NCBI GenBank assembly: GCA_029260765.1
Contig: JAJDCP010000185.1
Coordinates: 1-64,000, forward strand
Length of the DNA stretch: 64,000 nucleotides
Origin: Planctomycetota bacterium
GTDB taxonomy: Bacteria > Planctomycetota > J058 > JAJDCP01
Reading direction: 5' to 3'
Shown here: positions 17,801 through 27,700 of the stretch, piece by piece
How positions within the stretch are numbered: the first letter of the stretch is position 1
Layout of the letters: each line of letters opens with the position of its first letter
The notes under the pieces: generated by a model
What the model saw: the letters and a program-made list of their open reading frames with translations, nothing else
Told to the model about the DNA's origin: nothing
Database searches by the model: none
Program-made: the position numbers and the translations under genes

Positions 17801-19833
17801 TGGCCCGCTTCCTGCACGACAACCCGCGGGATCCCCAGCTTCCGGAGCTGCGTCTGCTCCGGGCCCGCGACCTCCAGATCTGGGCGAGCCTGGGGGCGCA
17901 AGCCCGAGGTTCCCTCGAAGATCAAGTCGAAGCCATCCGCAGCCGCTACCAAGAGACCCGGGAAGCACTGACGGCGATCATCGCGGACTTCCCCGGCCGC
18001 CAGGCCGTCCGCCAGCAGGCCCAATGGTCGCTGGCCACCAGCCACCTCGAGCAGGCACACGTCATCGCCGCGGCCAAGCCAGACCTGGCCCGCGGGCAAT
18101 TTCTCCACGCCGCCCAGGGCTTGCTGGCCGTGGCCGGCGCCTATCCCGAACACCCCAACATCGGCCAGGTCCCGCAGATGCTCGCCAATATCGGCCAGGA
18201 GCTGCGCAACCGCGAGGGCCATCAAGAGGCGATCGATGTCTGGACCCAGCTGAGCGTGCGCTTCCCCACGCTGGAGCTGGCGGATCATGCCGCGCTCTGG
18301 GTCGCCGAGACCCACCAGCAACGTGGCCGTCCGCTCAGCGCGGCCGAAGCCTACCTCGAGCTGAATTTCAGCCGCGGCGGACACGATGCCGCGCTGCAGG
18401 ACGCGATCCTGGCGATCGCTCTGCAGCTGCGTCAGGAGAGTCGCTGGATCGAGTCTCTGCGGGTGCTCGAGACTTTCGTCGACAGCTTTCCCCAGCACGC
18501 GCGGGCGGCCGAGGCGATGACCACCATCGGCCAGATCCACGAGCTCAACGCCGCCTGGCCCGACGCCCTGTCCGCCTATCAACGCGTGCGCTCTGAGGTC
18601 GAAGCCGGCCCCTGGGCCGCGCAGGCACAGTGGTCCATCGCCCAATGCACGATCAACCTGAGCCGCTGGCGCGAGGCGGTCACCCGCTACCGCGCCTTTG
18701 CGAGCGCCTATCCGAACGACGCACGGGTGAGCGAAGCCGAACGCCGCATCGTGATCCTCAAGCAGCTGGCCCGCTACCAGGACCTGATCGATGAGCCCGG
18801 CCAACGCAAGGCCTTCGACGCCCAGTTCCAACTCGGTGCGATCGCCCACGGCCAGCTCAACAACCCGGTCAAGGCCATCGAGGAGTACCGCAAGGTCGCC
18901 GTCGATTGGCCCGACAGCCACCTTGCGGACGACGCCCTGTACCAGGTCGGCGTGCTGCAGCTCCAGCTGGGTGCGCTACAAGCCGCCCGCGACGCATTGC
19001 AGCAGTTGGCCGCGAGCTATCCGTCCAGTCCGCTGGCCGACGACGCCCTGTTCCTGGTCGGCAGCAGCTACGCCGACGAGGCAGACAGGCTGGCAGCGGT
19101 GACCCGCGGCGGCTCTGTGCTCGCCGCCAACGATCTGGCGCAACGACAGGCGTACCAGCTCGCCCAGGGCAACCGCCGGAACCAGCGAGAACGCAACGCA
19201 CAGCAGCTCGCCGAGCTGCAAGACCGCGGAGAGTTCGAGGAGCTCGACAAGGCGCGCGTCTATCAGGCCGCCCAGAACTTCGCCTTCGACAATGCCAACA
19301 CCTTGAGCGCGGCCAGTTGGGCGGAGCAGCAGGCTGAGGTCTTCTCGGCCGAACAACTCGCCGACCGCCAGGACAAGATCAACGCCGCGTTGCGGCGCGC
19401 CGTGGCCGCCTTCTCCGCGGCTGCCCAGGTCGACGCCAGCGACAAGGCAGACGCGGCCCTGCTGCGTATCGCCGAGATCCAGGATACGCGCCTGCAAGAC
19501 GCGGAGGCTGCGATGGCCACCTGGCTGGAGATCACCCGACAGTACAGCGGCACCTCGGTGGCGGAGAACGCCAGCTGGAAGATCGCCCTGCACTATGAGC
19601 GGGCCAACGCGCACGAGCAGGCCATCGACGCCTACACTTCCTTCCTGCGCAACTACCGTCGCAGCCCGCATGCCAGTGACGCGCAGTTCGCCGTCGCCGA
19701 GAACCTCGAGCGGCTCGGCCGCTGGGTCGAGGCGATGGATGCGTACACCAAGTATCTGACCAATTTCCCCGAGGGTCCTTTGCGGGATCGTGCCCAGGAC
19801 CAGATCGACTGGATCAAAACCTACCGGCTATGA
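14815..19833 (+). CDS. Giant exported tetratricopeptide repeat protein
   Basis: A 1672-residue protein with a clear signal peptide (basic MNR, hydrophobic ALLILTMLAAP, cut near GWSQG), then almost wholly helical Ala/Leu/Gln-rich sequence. Degenerate TPR units recur throughout; those near the C-terminus (FQLGAIAHGQLNNPVKAIEEY..., DDALYQVGVLQLQLG) resemble BamD/YbgF-type outer-membrane TPR proteins. It probably lies in the periplasm as a scaffold. The next gene, another TPR protein, starts 31 nt after its stop, so they form an operon. No enzyme domain is seen. Such length is rare outside PVC bacteria, myxobacteria and relatives. Confidence 0.85.
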   Translation: MNRSFHLVPALLILTMLAAPGWSQGEAELAYQEARGLYASEQYAQARDLLRSACELAPERADLFLLLGKAHYQLVELEAAGSAWQRSLELAPDQTWVRAMLAALAGQDADLATQLRLVEALLADGLLEPAARALAQVETGQGISAEHHVQALHLRAALALARDRIAQAQTALQELSSRFPTAAASPRSRLLRGQTALRAGGDSAAEGVALLRAVQAEDPDSDAAARAALSLLEWQLASGPPDGDGLAAWLADHPAHALRLRAQRRLVTVRFAAAAGAAAVSDGQLAALDLQALQACVALLAELQDGNQRLALSAQAVAHLQARYGQRAAYTGHIAGLQRLLTAAPRPREHRLLLTNLAEVQAQAALAELRREAAEGRLRAGALPAALAEAADTLAALREAFPDSGWGGLARLATEVAAVRAPSAVDQGLTATDAWALRLALPCVASAGDGREAASQLIHAIAQSYAARGDVAGHSLAEEVLLQLLAELPDSDEAWPGVAFAINEQRAAHSRLLLADPASDAATTLSEPQRALIELASQLVVARPAQAPQVFQRLTEHLEAWLESGCFAVAEEAWNLLLADLPSESQAEGRLQRVLLWSRQVAAGHRHLLETGLRVPTELDPTSRRALEECYRLQAELAANTDLAARLRAAREQLVGRFVALQAWTTAEEALQVRAVPAVDAADAHAELALAQLYRQMAERELALLLAELDGQARLERSPAFTRAWDAYQQFLSARPRHEAAAQAVEGMFQIGRLFEDQAAYQVAAQLYLDLEAFGATLPWLEPNVPGSAGFRDRAALAAGQALYRHAFAAARDASAPQVLPKADLSPAFQAALDAYLHIFASYPERPAAASARAGLVAIARFHAQSHAWSVAAAVLATLLEAVPELAQPEDIALARATCLLGVLRPEHALQLLTLHGFDADLQFASGPQAIQATPVLAAAELERQIQAQDAAYAAFQELRQSWPGTPASDRARQQLLGLADHWRNLARWHQAADVLARFLHDNPRDPQLPELRLLRARDLQIWASLGAQARGSLEDQVEAIRSRYQETREALTAIIADFPGRQAVRQQAQWSLATSHLEQAHVIAAAKPDLARGQFLHAAQGLLAVAGAYPEHPNIGQVPQMLANIGQELRNREGHQEAIDVWTQLSVRFPTLELADHAALWVAETHQQRGRPLSAAEAYLELNFSRGGHDAALQDAILAIALQLRQESRWIESLRVLETFVDSFPQHARAAEAMTTIGQIHELNAAWPDALSAYQRVRSEVEAGPWAAQAQWSIAQCTINLSRWREAVTRYRAFASAYPNDARVSEAERRIVILKQLARYQDLIDEPGQRKAFDAQFQLGAIAHGQLNNPVKAIEEYRKVAVDWPDSHLADDALYQVGVLQLQLGALQAARDALQQLAASYPSSPLADDALFLVGSSYADEADRLAAVTRGGSVLAANDLAQRQAYQLAQGNRRNQRERNAQQLAELQDRGEFEELDKARVYQAAQNFAFDNANTLSAASWAEQQAEVFSAEQLADRQDKINAALRRAVAAFSAAAQVDASDKADAALLRIAEIQDTRLQDAEAAMATWLEITRQYSGTSVAENASWKIALHYERANAHEQAIDAYTSFLRNYRRSPHASDAQFAVAENLERLGRWVEAMDAYTKYLTNFPEGPLRDRAQDQIDWIKTYRL

Positions 19834-19864
19834 CAGCGCGGACCCCCGCCGAGGAGCATGGACC

Positions 19865-21175
19865 ATGTCACCGAAGAAGATGTCCGCACTCGTTCTGCTG
19901 ATACTCTGCCTCGCCCCTTTGCACGGGCAGGAAGAGCCCGACGCCGCGACGCTGTTTGCCCAGGGCCGCAGCGCCCTGTTCCAGGGCAAATACCAGGAAG
20001 CCATCGAGGCTCTGGAGAAGGCCGTTGCCCTCGACCCCGAGGCGAGCAACAGCACCTACCGGGTGCATCTGGCCCGGGCGCAGCTGGCGCTCGGACAGAC
20101 TGAGGAGCCCGAAGCCCTGCTGGCCGCAGTGATCGCGCTCTTTCCCGAACACGTCGAAGCGGGCCAGCTGTTGGCGGGCATCTACGCCGATCAGGGCCGC
20201 TTCAGCAAAGTCATCGCGGTGCTCGAGCCGCTGCTCGCCTTCCGCCATGACTACCAGACCAACCACATGCTGGCCGAGGCCAGCTACAACCAGGAGAAGT
20301 TCGACGACGCCCGTGGCTACTATCTCGAGGCCATCCGCCTCCATCCAGGCCATCCGGGCGACCACGCCCAGTTGGGCAACCTGTACCTGAGCCAGGGACG
20401 CTTTGCCCGCGCGGTCGGTGCGTACAAGCAAGCCCTGCAGCTCGGGCTGCAGAGCCCGTTGCTCCACTACAAGCTGGCCTCAGCCTATTTCAACCTGCGC
20501 AACTACTTCGGCAAAGTCCGCGTCGTCGAAGTCCCTTCCGGCGAACCAGAGACCATCAACGGCGACTGGTATCTGATCGAGCGTGTTCCTGGCAAGCGCG
20601 ACGGCTTCCTCGCCGCCGGCCGCTCCACCGCCATCTTTCAGGCGGCGCTGGCTGTCGATATGGGGATTGAAGCGAGCCCCGCCATAGACCTGCTGATCGC
20701 CAACATCTACCTCAACGCCCGCCGTCACGCCCAGGCCTACGAGCGTTACCAGGCCTTGCGTGCATCGATTCCCGAAGCCGACCTGGCTTTGTACCACTAC
20801 TACGTGGCCCAGAGCGCGTTGGGGGTCGGCCGCTACGACGAGTTCGTCGAGGCGCTGCAGGAAGCAGGCCGGCTGGATCCAGACGCCTACGGCGCCTCCC
20901 TGGTCGAGGCCTACGTGGTGGTCGCTGGACGCTATGAACAAGCGGGGGACTCTACCCAGCGCATCCGCTTTCTCGAACGGGCGGTGCAAGAGAGCCCCGA
21001 GACCGCTTCTTTGCACCTGCGGCTCGCCAGCGCTTATGAACAGGACAAGCAGTATGCCCAGGCCATCACGCAATGGGGCATGGTCCTCGCGCTGGAACCC
21101 GACCACCCGCGGCGCACCGAGCTGCTGCAGTTGATCGACCGCACCCGGGAGTGGGCTGCGGCGACTCCGGATTGA
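19865..21175 (+). CDS. Exported tetratricopeptide repeat protein
   Basis: 436 residues. A signal peptide (SALVLLILCLAPLHGQ) is followed by classical TPR motifs: LFAQGRSALFQGKYQEAIEA, HAQLGNLYLSQGRFARAVG and others up to the C-terminus (YEQDKQYAQAITQWGMVLAL). ATG at 19865 is preferred because GAGGAGC lies upstream; the frame is open further back into the preceding gene. Close spacing to the giant TPR gene suggests the two proteins act together in the periplasm. No catalytic domain is visible. Confidence 0.85.
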   Translation: MSPKKMSALVLLILCLAPLHGQEEPDAATLFAQGRSALFQGKYQEAIEALEKAVALDPEASNSTYRVHLARAQLALGQTEEPEALLAAVIALFPEHVEAGQLLAGIYADQGRFSKVIAVLEPLLAFRHDYQTNHMLAEASYNQEKFDDARGYYLEAIRLHPGHPGDHAQLGNLYLSQGRFARAVGAYKQALQLGLQSPLLHYKLASAYFNLRNYFGKVRVVEVPSGEPETINGDWYLIERVPGKRDGFLAAGRSTAIFQAALAVDMGIEASPAIDLLIANIYLNARRHAQAYERYQALRASIPEADLALYHYYVAQSALGVGRYDEFVEALQEAGRLDPDAYGASLVEAYVVVAGRYEQAGDSTQRIRFLERAVQESPETASLHLRLASAYEQDKQYAQAITQWGMVLALEPDHPRRTELLQLIDRTREWAAATPD

Positions 21176-21312
21176 GAGCACTGTCAGGCAGCGCTTGGCG
21201 CTGTCAAGCTGTAGCAGGCAGTAGCAGGCGGTTAGAGCGCGGCCAGACCTCGGGTTGCGCGTGGCCCGGAAGTTGCAAAGGCGATGGGGGACAACCCACG
21301 GAGGTCTACCGC

Positions 21313-22263
21313 ATGCCTGCTTTCCTTGGCCGTCCGGCCCCCCTTCTGTTCTGTTTGACCGCGCTCTGCTGTGCCCAGGCTCTTCCTCCCACAGCGGGGA
21401 AGCACGAGGCGCAATGGTCGCAGCAGCTTCCCGACGGCCGCGAGGTCGAACGCCACTTCATCGTCTACGTTCCGGAGAGCTATGCGCCCGAGATCGCCGC
21501 GCCTGTCGTCTTCATGTTCCACGGCACCAGTGGAACCGGCGAGAAGTTCTACCGCATCTCGGGTTGGCGGCAGAAGGCCGACGCCGTCGGCTGCATCGCG
21601 GTGTTTCCCACCGCGCGGAAAGTGCGCTACCACGACGATGGAAAGATCAAACGCCTGACCAAGTGGAACAGCTACAAGATGGTCGATGTCATCGCCCAGG
21701 GCGAGCAACTCGCCGATGACGTAGCATTCGTGCGTGCGATGCTCAGCCAGCTCGAACAGAGCTACAGCATCGACGGCAGGCGCGTCTTCGCGTCGGGCTT
21801 CTCCAACGGGGCCGCCTTCGTGTCCCGCCTGGCGCTCGAGGCCTCGGACATCATCAGCGCGGTCGCCATCGTTGGTGGCAGTGGCTACCGGGCCGGCATC
21901 GAACCCCTGAGACAGATCCCGGTTCTTCAGCTGGTCGGCGAGGTCGACCCCAAGATCGTTGCACGCCGCGGCGCACCCTTGCCTATGGACAGTGAAGAGC
22001 TGCGCAGCTCCGAGCTGGGGCTGGCGATGGATGGCTTCATCGAGAGCTTCGAGCTGGCTGACGACTACCGGGTACAGGCCGATCGCCGCGTCACAGCCCT
22101 GCACTTCGAGACCAGCACGACCGACGCGCACAACCGCTACATCTTTGCTGTGGCCCGCGGCCTGAAGCACCAATACCCCAACGGCCGCAACCACCCGCTG
22201 GTGGGTGTCGACCTGTTCTGGGAATTCTTCCACGGCAGGGCCTTCGGTCCAGGGGCCGAGTGA
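21313..22263 (+). CDS. Exported esterase of the LpqC/PHB depolymerase type
   Basis: A 316-residue alpha/beta hydrolase with a signal peptide (LLFCLTALCCAQA). The oxyanion region HGTSGTG, nucleophile elbow GFSNG with Ser164, an acidic residue in VGEVDP and a histidine in NGRNHPL make up the expected catalytic triad. Architecture and motifs match the poly(3-hydroxybutyrate) depolymerase/LpqC esterase family, many members of which are feruloyl or acetyl-xylan esterases; the substrate cannot be told. ATG at 21313 follows GGAGGTC. It is 137 nt after the TPR gene and may be in the same transcript. Confidence 0.82.
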   Translation: MPAFLGRPAPLLFCLTALCCAQALPPTAGKHEAQWSQQLPDGREVERHFIVYVPESYAPEIAAPVVFMFHGTSGTGEKFYRISGWRQKADAVGCIAVFPTARKVRYHDDGKIKRLTKWNSYKMVDVIAQGEQLADDVAFVRAMLSQLEQSYSIDGRRVFASGFSNGAAFVSRLALEASDIISAVAIVGGSGYRAGIEPLRQIPVLQLVGEVDPKIVARRGAPLPMDSEELRSSELGLAMDGFIESFELADDYRVQADRRVTALHFETSTTDAHNRYIFAVARGLKHQYPNGRNHPLVGVDLFWEFFHGRAFGPGAE

Positions 22264-22413
22264 GGCGCAACCCAGCCTGAGAGACGTCCGCAGCTGCAGG
22301 CTGCCCTTTCTTTACGCCCGTGCAAACGCTACATCTGCTTGAGGGGGAAGCTCTCGGCTCGCTCCCCGTGTGGCCTGGTGACAAAGGAACATCACACTAC
22401 GACGAGGGGCTCT

Positions 22414-24708
22414 GTGCAGGCGCTGACAAGAATCACGATCGACAGAATCTCGCGGCTGACCAAGGGCCAGCTGGGGCGCAAGCTCTCCGAGGCACACAGC
22501 GAGCTGCAACAGGAGGTCGACCGACGCGAGCTCGAGCTCGGTTGCCGCGGCCTCTGCATGGTGCTGCAACACCGGGTCTGGAGCTCGAACAAGAACCTGG
22601 CCCTCGCGGTCGAGCTGGCGCTGAACGACACGGTCTTCGAGACCCTGCGCTCACGCAGCCTCAAGCGGGAGCTGCTGTGCGAAACCGCGGCTTGTCTCGC
22701 CCGCCAGGACAGCCTGCGGCGCAGTGCGCAGCGTAGCTTCGCGCAAGGCCTGAGCTCCGATGCCGTGCACGATGCGCTCGAGCCGGAAGATTGGGTCGAA
22801 GTGGGCGCGAAGATCCTGGCACTGCTCGCAGAGACCAGCGCCGAGGGCGGACTGCTGATCGCTGATGGGCAGGCGCAACGGACCCTGCTCAAGACCCTGC
22901 TCAGCGCTTCCCAGCCAGTCTCCGTGCAGGAGGCGGCCGCCCGCGCCGCGGTCGCGTTGTTGGAGACGCGCCAGTGGGCAAGCAAGACCCAGAACCTCGC
23001 CCTGAAGAGAGTCTTCTCGGTCTTGCCCCGCCTGGAGCAGCCGATACGTGCACAGCTGGCGCTGCGGATCGCCTGCTTGCTCGCGTCAGACCCGGAGGAG
23101 GACCCGTTCCTCGAGGACTGCACGCAAGCACGTCGGGTGCTCGGACAGCTGGCCGTGCTGGAGCAAGGAAACCTGCTCGCGAGCGAGACGACGGATGCGC
23201 TGGGCGAGACCTTGTGGCCCGAGCTTCCAAGGTTGCTGGAGGAATTTCAGGAAGCTGAGGACATACTCGGACAGGCCCAGCTGTGTGCCTGTATCGACGG
23301 GTTCTGTAGGGCTGCCCTGGCGGATGCGCGCCAGGCGCGCTCACTGCTGCCCTCGCTGGCGGGCCTGTACGCGTCACTGCGCGCGCACATACTAGCCGCG
23401 AGCGCGGGCTCGTGTGACTGGGAGGAGCCGGCTGCCGAGGCGCTATCACGCGTTCTGGCCTTGCTTTACAAGCTCGCTGTCGACCATCAAGAGCTGCGCG
23501 CCAGCGCGCCGTATCCCACACTGAAGGCCTCCGGCTTCGCTGGCCTGGTCCGCGAGCTGCATACCGCTGCGTGCATGCTGGAAGCGGGCCAGAACCTGGG
23601 CGAAGTCTTGGTTGCGAAGACCGGTGCCGCGCTCGCCACACTGGGGGAGATGACCGAGCTGGCCAATGCCCTCGATGCCTTGCTGAGCCCGGTCGCGACA
23701 CGCGGACGGGTCGACGCGGGCGCCGCGGGCACGGTCGTGACCGCGGTCCTGGCACGTTTCGGCCCCCCCGACTTCCAAAGCGACGGTCTGCTGCGTTGGG
23801 AGCGGGCAACGGAGAGGCTCGTAGCGAGCACCATCGCCACGCGCTGCCTGGCGCTGCTGCTGCATGCTGGCAGCGGGCAGGTCCCTGTTGCGCTCGGCGA
23901 TGCCCTGCTCGACGCCGTGGAAGCACGCGTGCAGAGCGGAGAGCCGCGCACGGTCCACGACTGTATCTACGCAACCCACGCCCTCGCGCTGCTGCCCGCC
24001 CACGCCCGCCGCAATCCCCGCGCGCTGCTTGCCCTCGAAACCGCCGCGCGGGGGCCCCTGCAAGAGATCCTCGCACGCGGCGGGCCGACCGGCGACAGGC
24101 CAGGCGACGGTCTCCACTGCCAGGAGGTGGCGGCCCTGGCTATCGCTTTGCATGTCCAGGGCGAAGCCCGGGGCTCGGCGGTCTCGGGCCGCATCCTGCA
24201 GCTTCTCGAGGGTTTCGTCGTACGAGGCCGGGAGCTACAAGTCCGCGAACGCGCCTCGAGCCCACTGCCGACAGTCCGAGCGGGGGTGGCCCGGGCGGTG
24301 ATGGTCCACCTCGGGCGGCACCTGTGCGGCTTGAGTGGAGTCGAACCCCATCTGCGCGCGGCCCTGAACGAGCTACCCAAGCACCTGCTGGCATGGGAAC
24401 GTTCGGCCCGCCGCGACGGGGGGCCCTGCCCGCCCGACCAGCGCGCGCCCTACGACTACTATGCCGTCCTGCCCTACGCCGCCGCCGCCGCGGTATGGCT
24501 GAACGAGACCCAGGTGGCGGGAGCGCTGTTCGCCTCGCTGCAGCGGATGGTAGACGGGAGCAGGCTGTGCTACCGCGAGGGCTTTCCCCTCGCCACTTCG
24601 GCCTATGCGGGCACGCTGGCCTACTGCAACATGATGGGCGGGCTGGCAGGGCTCTGCCTGCGGGGAACGCCTGGAAGCCGCCCCTTCCTGCTGGCCCGGC
24701 CAGGCTGA
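22414..24708 (+). CDS. Large helical protein of unknown function
   Basis: 764 residues, almost entirely alpha-helical by composition (Leu, Ala, Glu, Arg), without signal peptide or membrane segment. Repeated Leu/Ala-rich helix pairs suggest a HEAT/ARM-like solenoid, but repeat boundaries are too blurred to define. The C-terminal part is richer in Tyr, Gly and Cys (PYDYYAVLPYAAAAAVWLNE, AYCNMMGGLAGLCLRG) and looks like an alpha/alpha-barrel edge. GTG at 22414 is favoured because GAGGGG lies just upstream; a TTG at 22339 adds an unconvincing N-terminus. It converges on the kinase-TPR gene with a 14-nt gap. I recognise no family. Confidence 0.7.
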   Translation: MQALTRITIDRISRLTKGQLGRKLSEAHSELQQEVDRRELELGCRGLCMVLQHRVWSSNKNLALAVELALNDTVFETLRSRSLKRELLCETAACLARQDSLRRSAQRSFAQGLSSDAVHDALEPEDWVEVGAKILALLAETSAEGGLLIADGQAQRTLLKTLLSASQPVSVQEAAARAAVALLETRQWASKTQNLALKRVFSVLPRLEQPIRAQLALRIACLLASDPEEDPFLEDCTQARRVLGQLAVLEQGNLLASETTDALGETLWPELPRLLEEFQEAEDILGQAQLCACIDGFCRAALADARQARSLLPSLAGLYASLRAHILAASAGSCDWEEPAAEALSRVLALLYKLAVDHQELRASAPYPTLKASGFAGLVRELHTAACMLEAGQNLGEVLVAKTGAALATLGEMTELANALDALLSPVATRGRVDAGAAGTVVTAVLARFGPPDFQSDGLLRWERATERLVASTIATRCLALLLHAGSGQVPVALGDALLDAVEARVQSGEPRTVHDCIYATHALALLPAHARRNPRALLALETAARGPLQEILARGGPTGDRPGDGLHCQEVAALAIALHVQGEARGSAVSGRILQLLEGFVVRGRELQVRERASSPLPTVRAGVARAVMVHLGRHLCGLSGVEPHLRAALNELPKHLLAWERSARRDGGPCPPDQRAPYDYYAVLPYAAAAAVWLNETQVAGALFASLQRMVDGSRLCYREGFPLATSAYAGTLAYCNMMGGLAGLCLRGTPGSRPFLLARPG

Positions 24709-24722
24709 GCGAGGTCAGCTGA

Positions 24723-27700
24723 TCAGGGATCCTCAGCGAACAGCGCGCGGAAGGCGTCTCCCTCCCTCAAGCTCGAGAATGCCGGCTCGTTGTCGCGCAG
24801 CTCGCGCCAGAGATGCTCGAAGCTGCTGGCATCGTGGCCTCCCTCGCGCAGATTCGCGATCGAGGCCCGCATGTAGGCGACGCAGGGTTCGAGCCAGGCC
24901 AGGCACTGCTCTTCGAAGCCCCCCGTGAGCTCGGAATTGCTCCCGACAGCGGCCATGCCCGCGGCCTGGCTGGCGGCCATCAGGGTCTGAAAGTCCGGCT
25001 GCATCAGGGCGAAGGTCGCCTGGAAGTGCCCGACCGCCGCAGCCCAGTCTTGCTGTTCGAAGCTGGTCTGAGCGAGGATGCCGAAGTCTCTCGCACGCTT
25101 CGGTTGCAGCTCGCCTGCCACCAATGCCTCGCCGCGGTGGGCCCAGATCGACTCGAGACCGTCTACCAGATGGGCGACATCTCCGGCCAGCTCCGGCCAG
25201 TTCTCTCCCAAGGCGCGATGGTTGGCCACTGCCTGTTCGAAGAGCGTCAGGCGGGCATCCAGGTCACCCTGCATCAGCGCCAGATAACTCATCTGGCATA
25301 GTGTGTTGCTGACGGCGAAGCCCACCTCGCGCAAAGCGGGTCGCTCCGCGACCAGCTCTTGATAGCCCACCAGCATTTCTTCCCGGACAGCAAAGGAGCC
25401 AGAGAGATCGCCCGCCGCCTCCAACGCCTCGGCCAGGCGTCCCAGACCCCGATCGAGAAGCTCGCGTCGAGCCAGCAGCGTACCCGTGCGTTCGCTGTAG
25501 CTCTGCCAGGATCCGAGCGCCTCAGCCAGGGCCTCTACCGCCTCAGCCGGCGCGCCAGCCGCCAGGAAAGCCTGCCCACGTTGGGTCTGGGCCTGGGCCA
25601 ACAGGTGCAGGCCCGGGGTGTGCTCCGGTGCCATCTGCAAGCAGACCTCGGCCTGCTCAGCGGCCCCGGCAAAGCTCTCCAGAGCCTCTGCCGGTGTCTC
25701 CCGTGCGAGCAGAACCACACCGAGGTTCAAGTGGGCGGCCGCCAGGTTGTGTTGCAGACCGATGGATGGGCTGTCACGGACGACGAGATCCTCCGCGATG
25801 CTCAAGGCCTCTCGCAGGCAAACCTCGGCCTGCTCGAGCTCTCCGCGCTCTCTGTGTGCGCTGGCGAGCTGGTCGAGCGCGGTGGCGAGATCGCGGCGCA
25901 GAGCGGGATGGCTCGGATCCGTGCCGACCAGCCTGCGCGCCAGCGTGGCGGCCTCGCTGGCGACGGCGGCGAGCTCGTCGGTGCGCTCGTTGCGTTTGTG
26001 GTTGCGGGCCGCATGGAGCAGGCCGCGCAGCAGCTGTGCCTGCAGCTGCTCCGAAGCGGAGGGGGCCGCAGCGAGTTTTCGCCGCAGCTCAAGACTCTCG
26101 CGCAGCAGGTCATCCGCCTCGTCCCAGAGCCCCTCGTCGGCAAACAACTGTGCCTGACTTTCGAGCAGGATGGCCAGATCAGCCTGGCTCGTGAAGAGCT
26201 CGGGAGGCGCTTCCCGACACAAAGCCGTCGCCTCGGCATAGGCCTCGAGGGCTGGCGCGCCCTGGCCATACAGCCGGAGCGCATCGCCCAGCACTGTCAA
26301 AGCCGCGCTCAACTCACGCGCCAGCCCTGGCAAAGCCGGAGCTCGCAGCAGCAGGTCCCGCAACACCTGCACGGCTTCCTCCGCAGACGCCACCGCGGCC
26401 CGGGCTTCACCCTGCCGACGATACAGATTTGCCAACTGGAGACAGGCCGTCGCGAGGGCCCGCGGCAGCTCTACGTCGGTGCTGTCGGTGGCCAGCCTTG
26501 AGCGCTGCAGTGCCACCCTCTCCTGCGCCGCCTGCAGCGCGAGTCCGGTCTGGCCTGCCGCACGCGCATGCGTGACCAGTTCCTGCAGGGCACTGTCGAG
26601 CAGCTCCTGCACCGCAGCATCCTTGGGAAACTGCAGCTGCAACGCACGCGCGATCAGCAGCGCCTCGCGGCAGGTTTCCAGCGCCACGCCCACTTCGCCC
26701 AGCCGGCCCCGGAGGCGTGCATGCCACAGCAGCGCCATCTGCAGCTCATAGCGGGCCCGAAAGGACTCCGGCGCTCGAGCGTGCAGGTGCCGCAACAGAG
26801 AGACGGCTTCGTCACTGTAGCCGAGGGCCGTCGCCGTCTGGCCCATGGTATCGTGCTGCCGGACAAGCTCTTGCAGGGCATCGCACAACCGGCGCAGGCT
26901 CTCGGCGTGGTTCGGATTCCGCTCCACCGCAACGCGCGTCAGAGCCAGCAGCTCCTCACGTGCGGCCAGACTGCGGTCGAGTTGTTGCGCGGCCTCGTAG
27001 ACAGCGCCCTGACGGAACAGGACATGCTCCATGTTCACAATGCTGCCCGAGGCATCGCCGACCGCCTCGGAAGTCCTGCGCTGCCAGGCTAGTGCACGCT
27101 CAACGGCCAAAATCGCCGCGGGCAGATCTCCTTGGCGCTGCAGGATGTTGCTGCGACGCAACTCGCCATCGGCGAGCAGCTGCTGCAGCTCAGGAGCATT
27201 GGGAAAGCGCTCCAGGCTCTGCCGACCGTGTTCGAGCACGCGCTCGAACCACTTCATCCCCTCTGCGAGCCGGCCCTCCTCGCTCTCTAGCATTCCCAGA
27301 GCGATCCACACCCGTATGCGATCAAAGGCCAGGCCCTCGTCGTTTGGTTGTTCCGTACCCAATTGCGCCAGGATCTTGCTGGCTTCCACAAGATGTTCCC
27401 GCGCAGTCTGGGCATCGTGCTGCACATCCCAAACCAACTCTGCCAGCCTGCGATGAGCCTCGGCGCTGCCCGGCGAGGCACGGCTCTGCTCGAGGTTGGC
27501 GGCGAGCAGCTCTTGCCAGCCTTCGATGGCCGCCGGCAGGATGCGAGCCGCGACGGCGTGGGCGCGCTCGCTGGCCAATTCGTTCACAAGCTCGCCCGAC
27601 ACCTCTTCGACCAGGGAGTTCAAGGCTTTCTCTGCAATCCTGCCGCGCCGCGTCGAGTCCGCGATCTGCTGCTGCAGGTCGATCTGCTTGTCACGGATCT

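Noticed and set aside
16606-18921. 771-codon open frame on the minus strand
   Set aside because: Antisense to the giant TPR gene; composition is a mirror of that gene.
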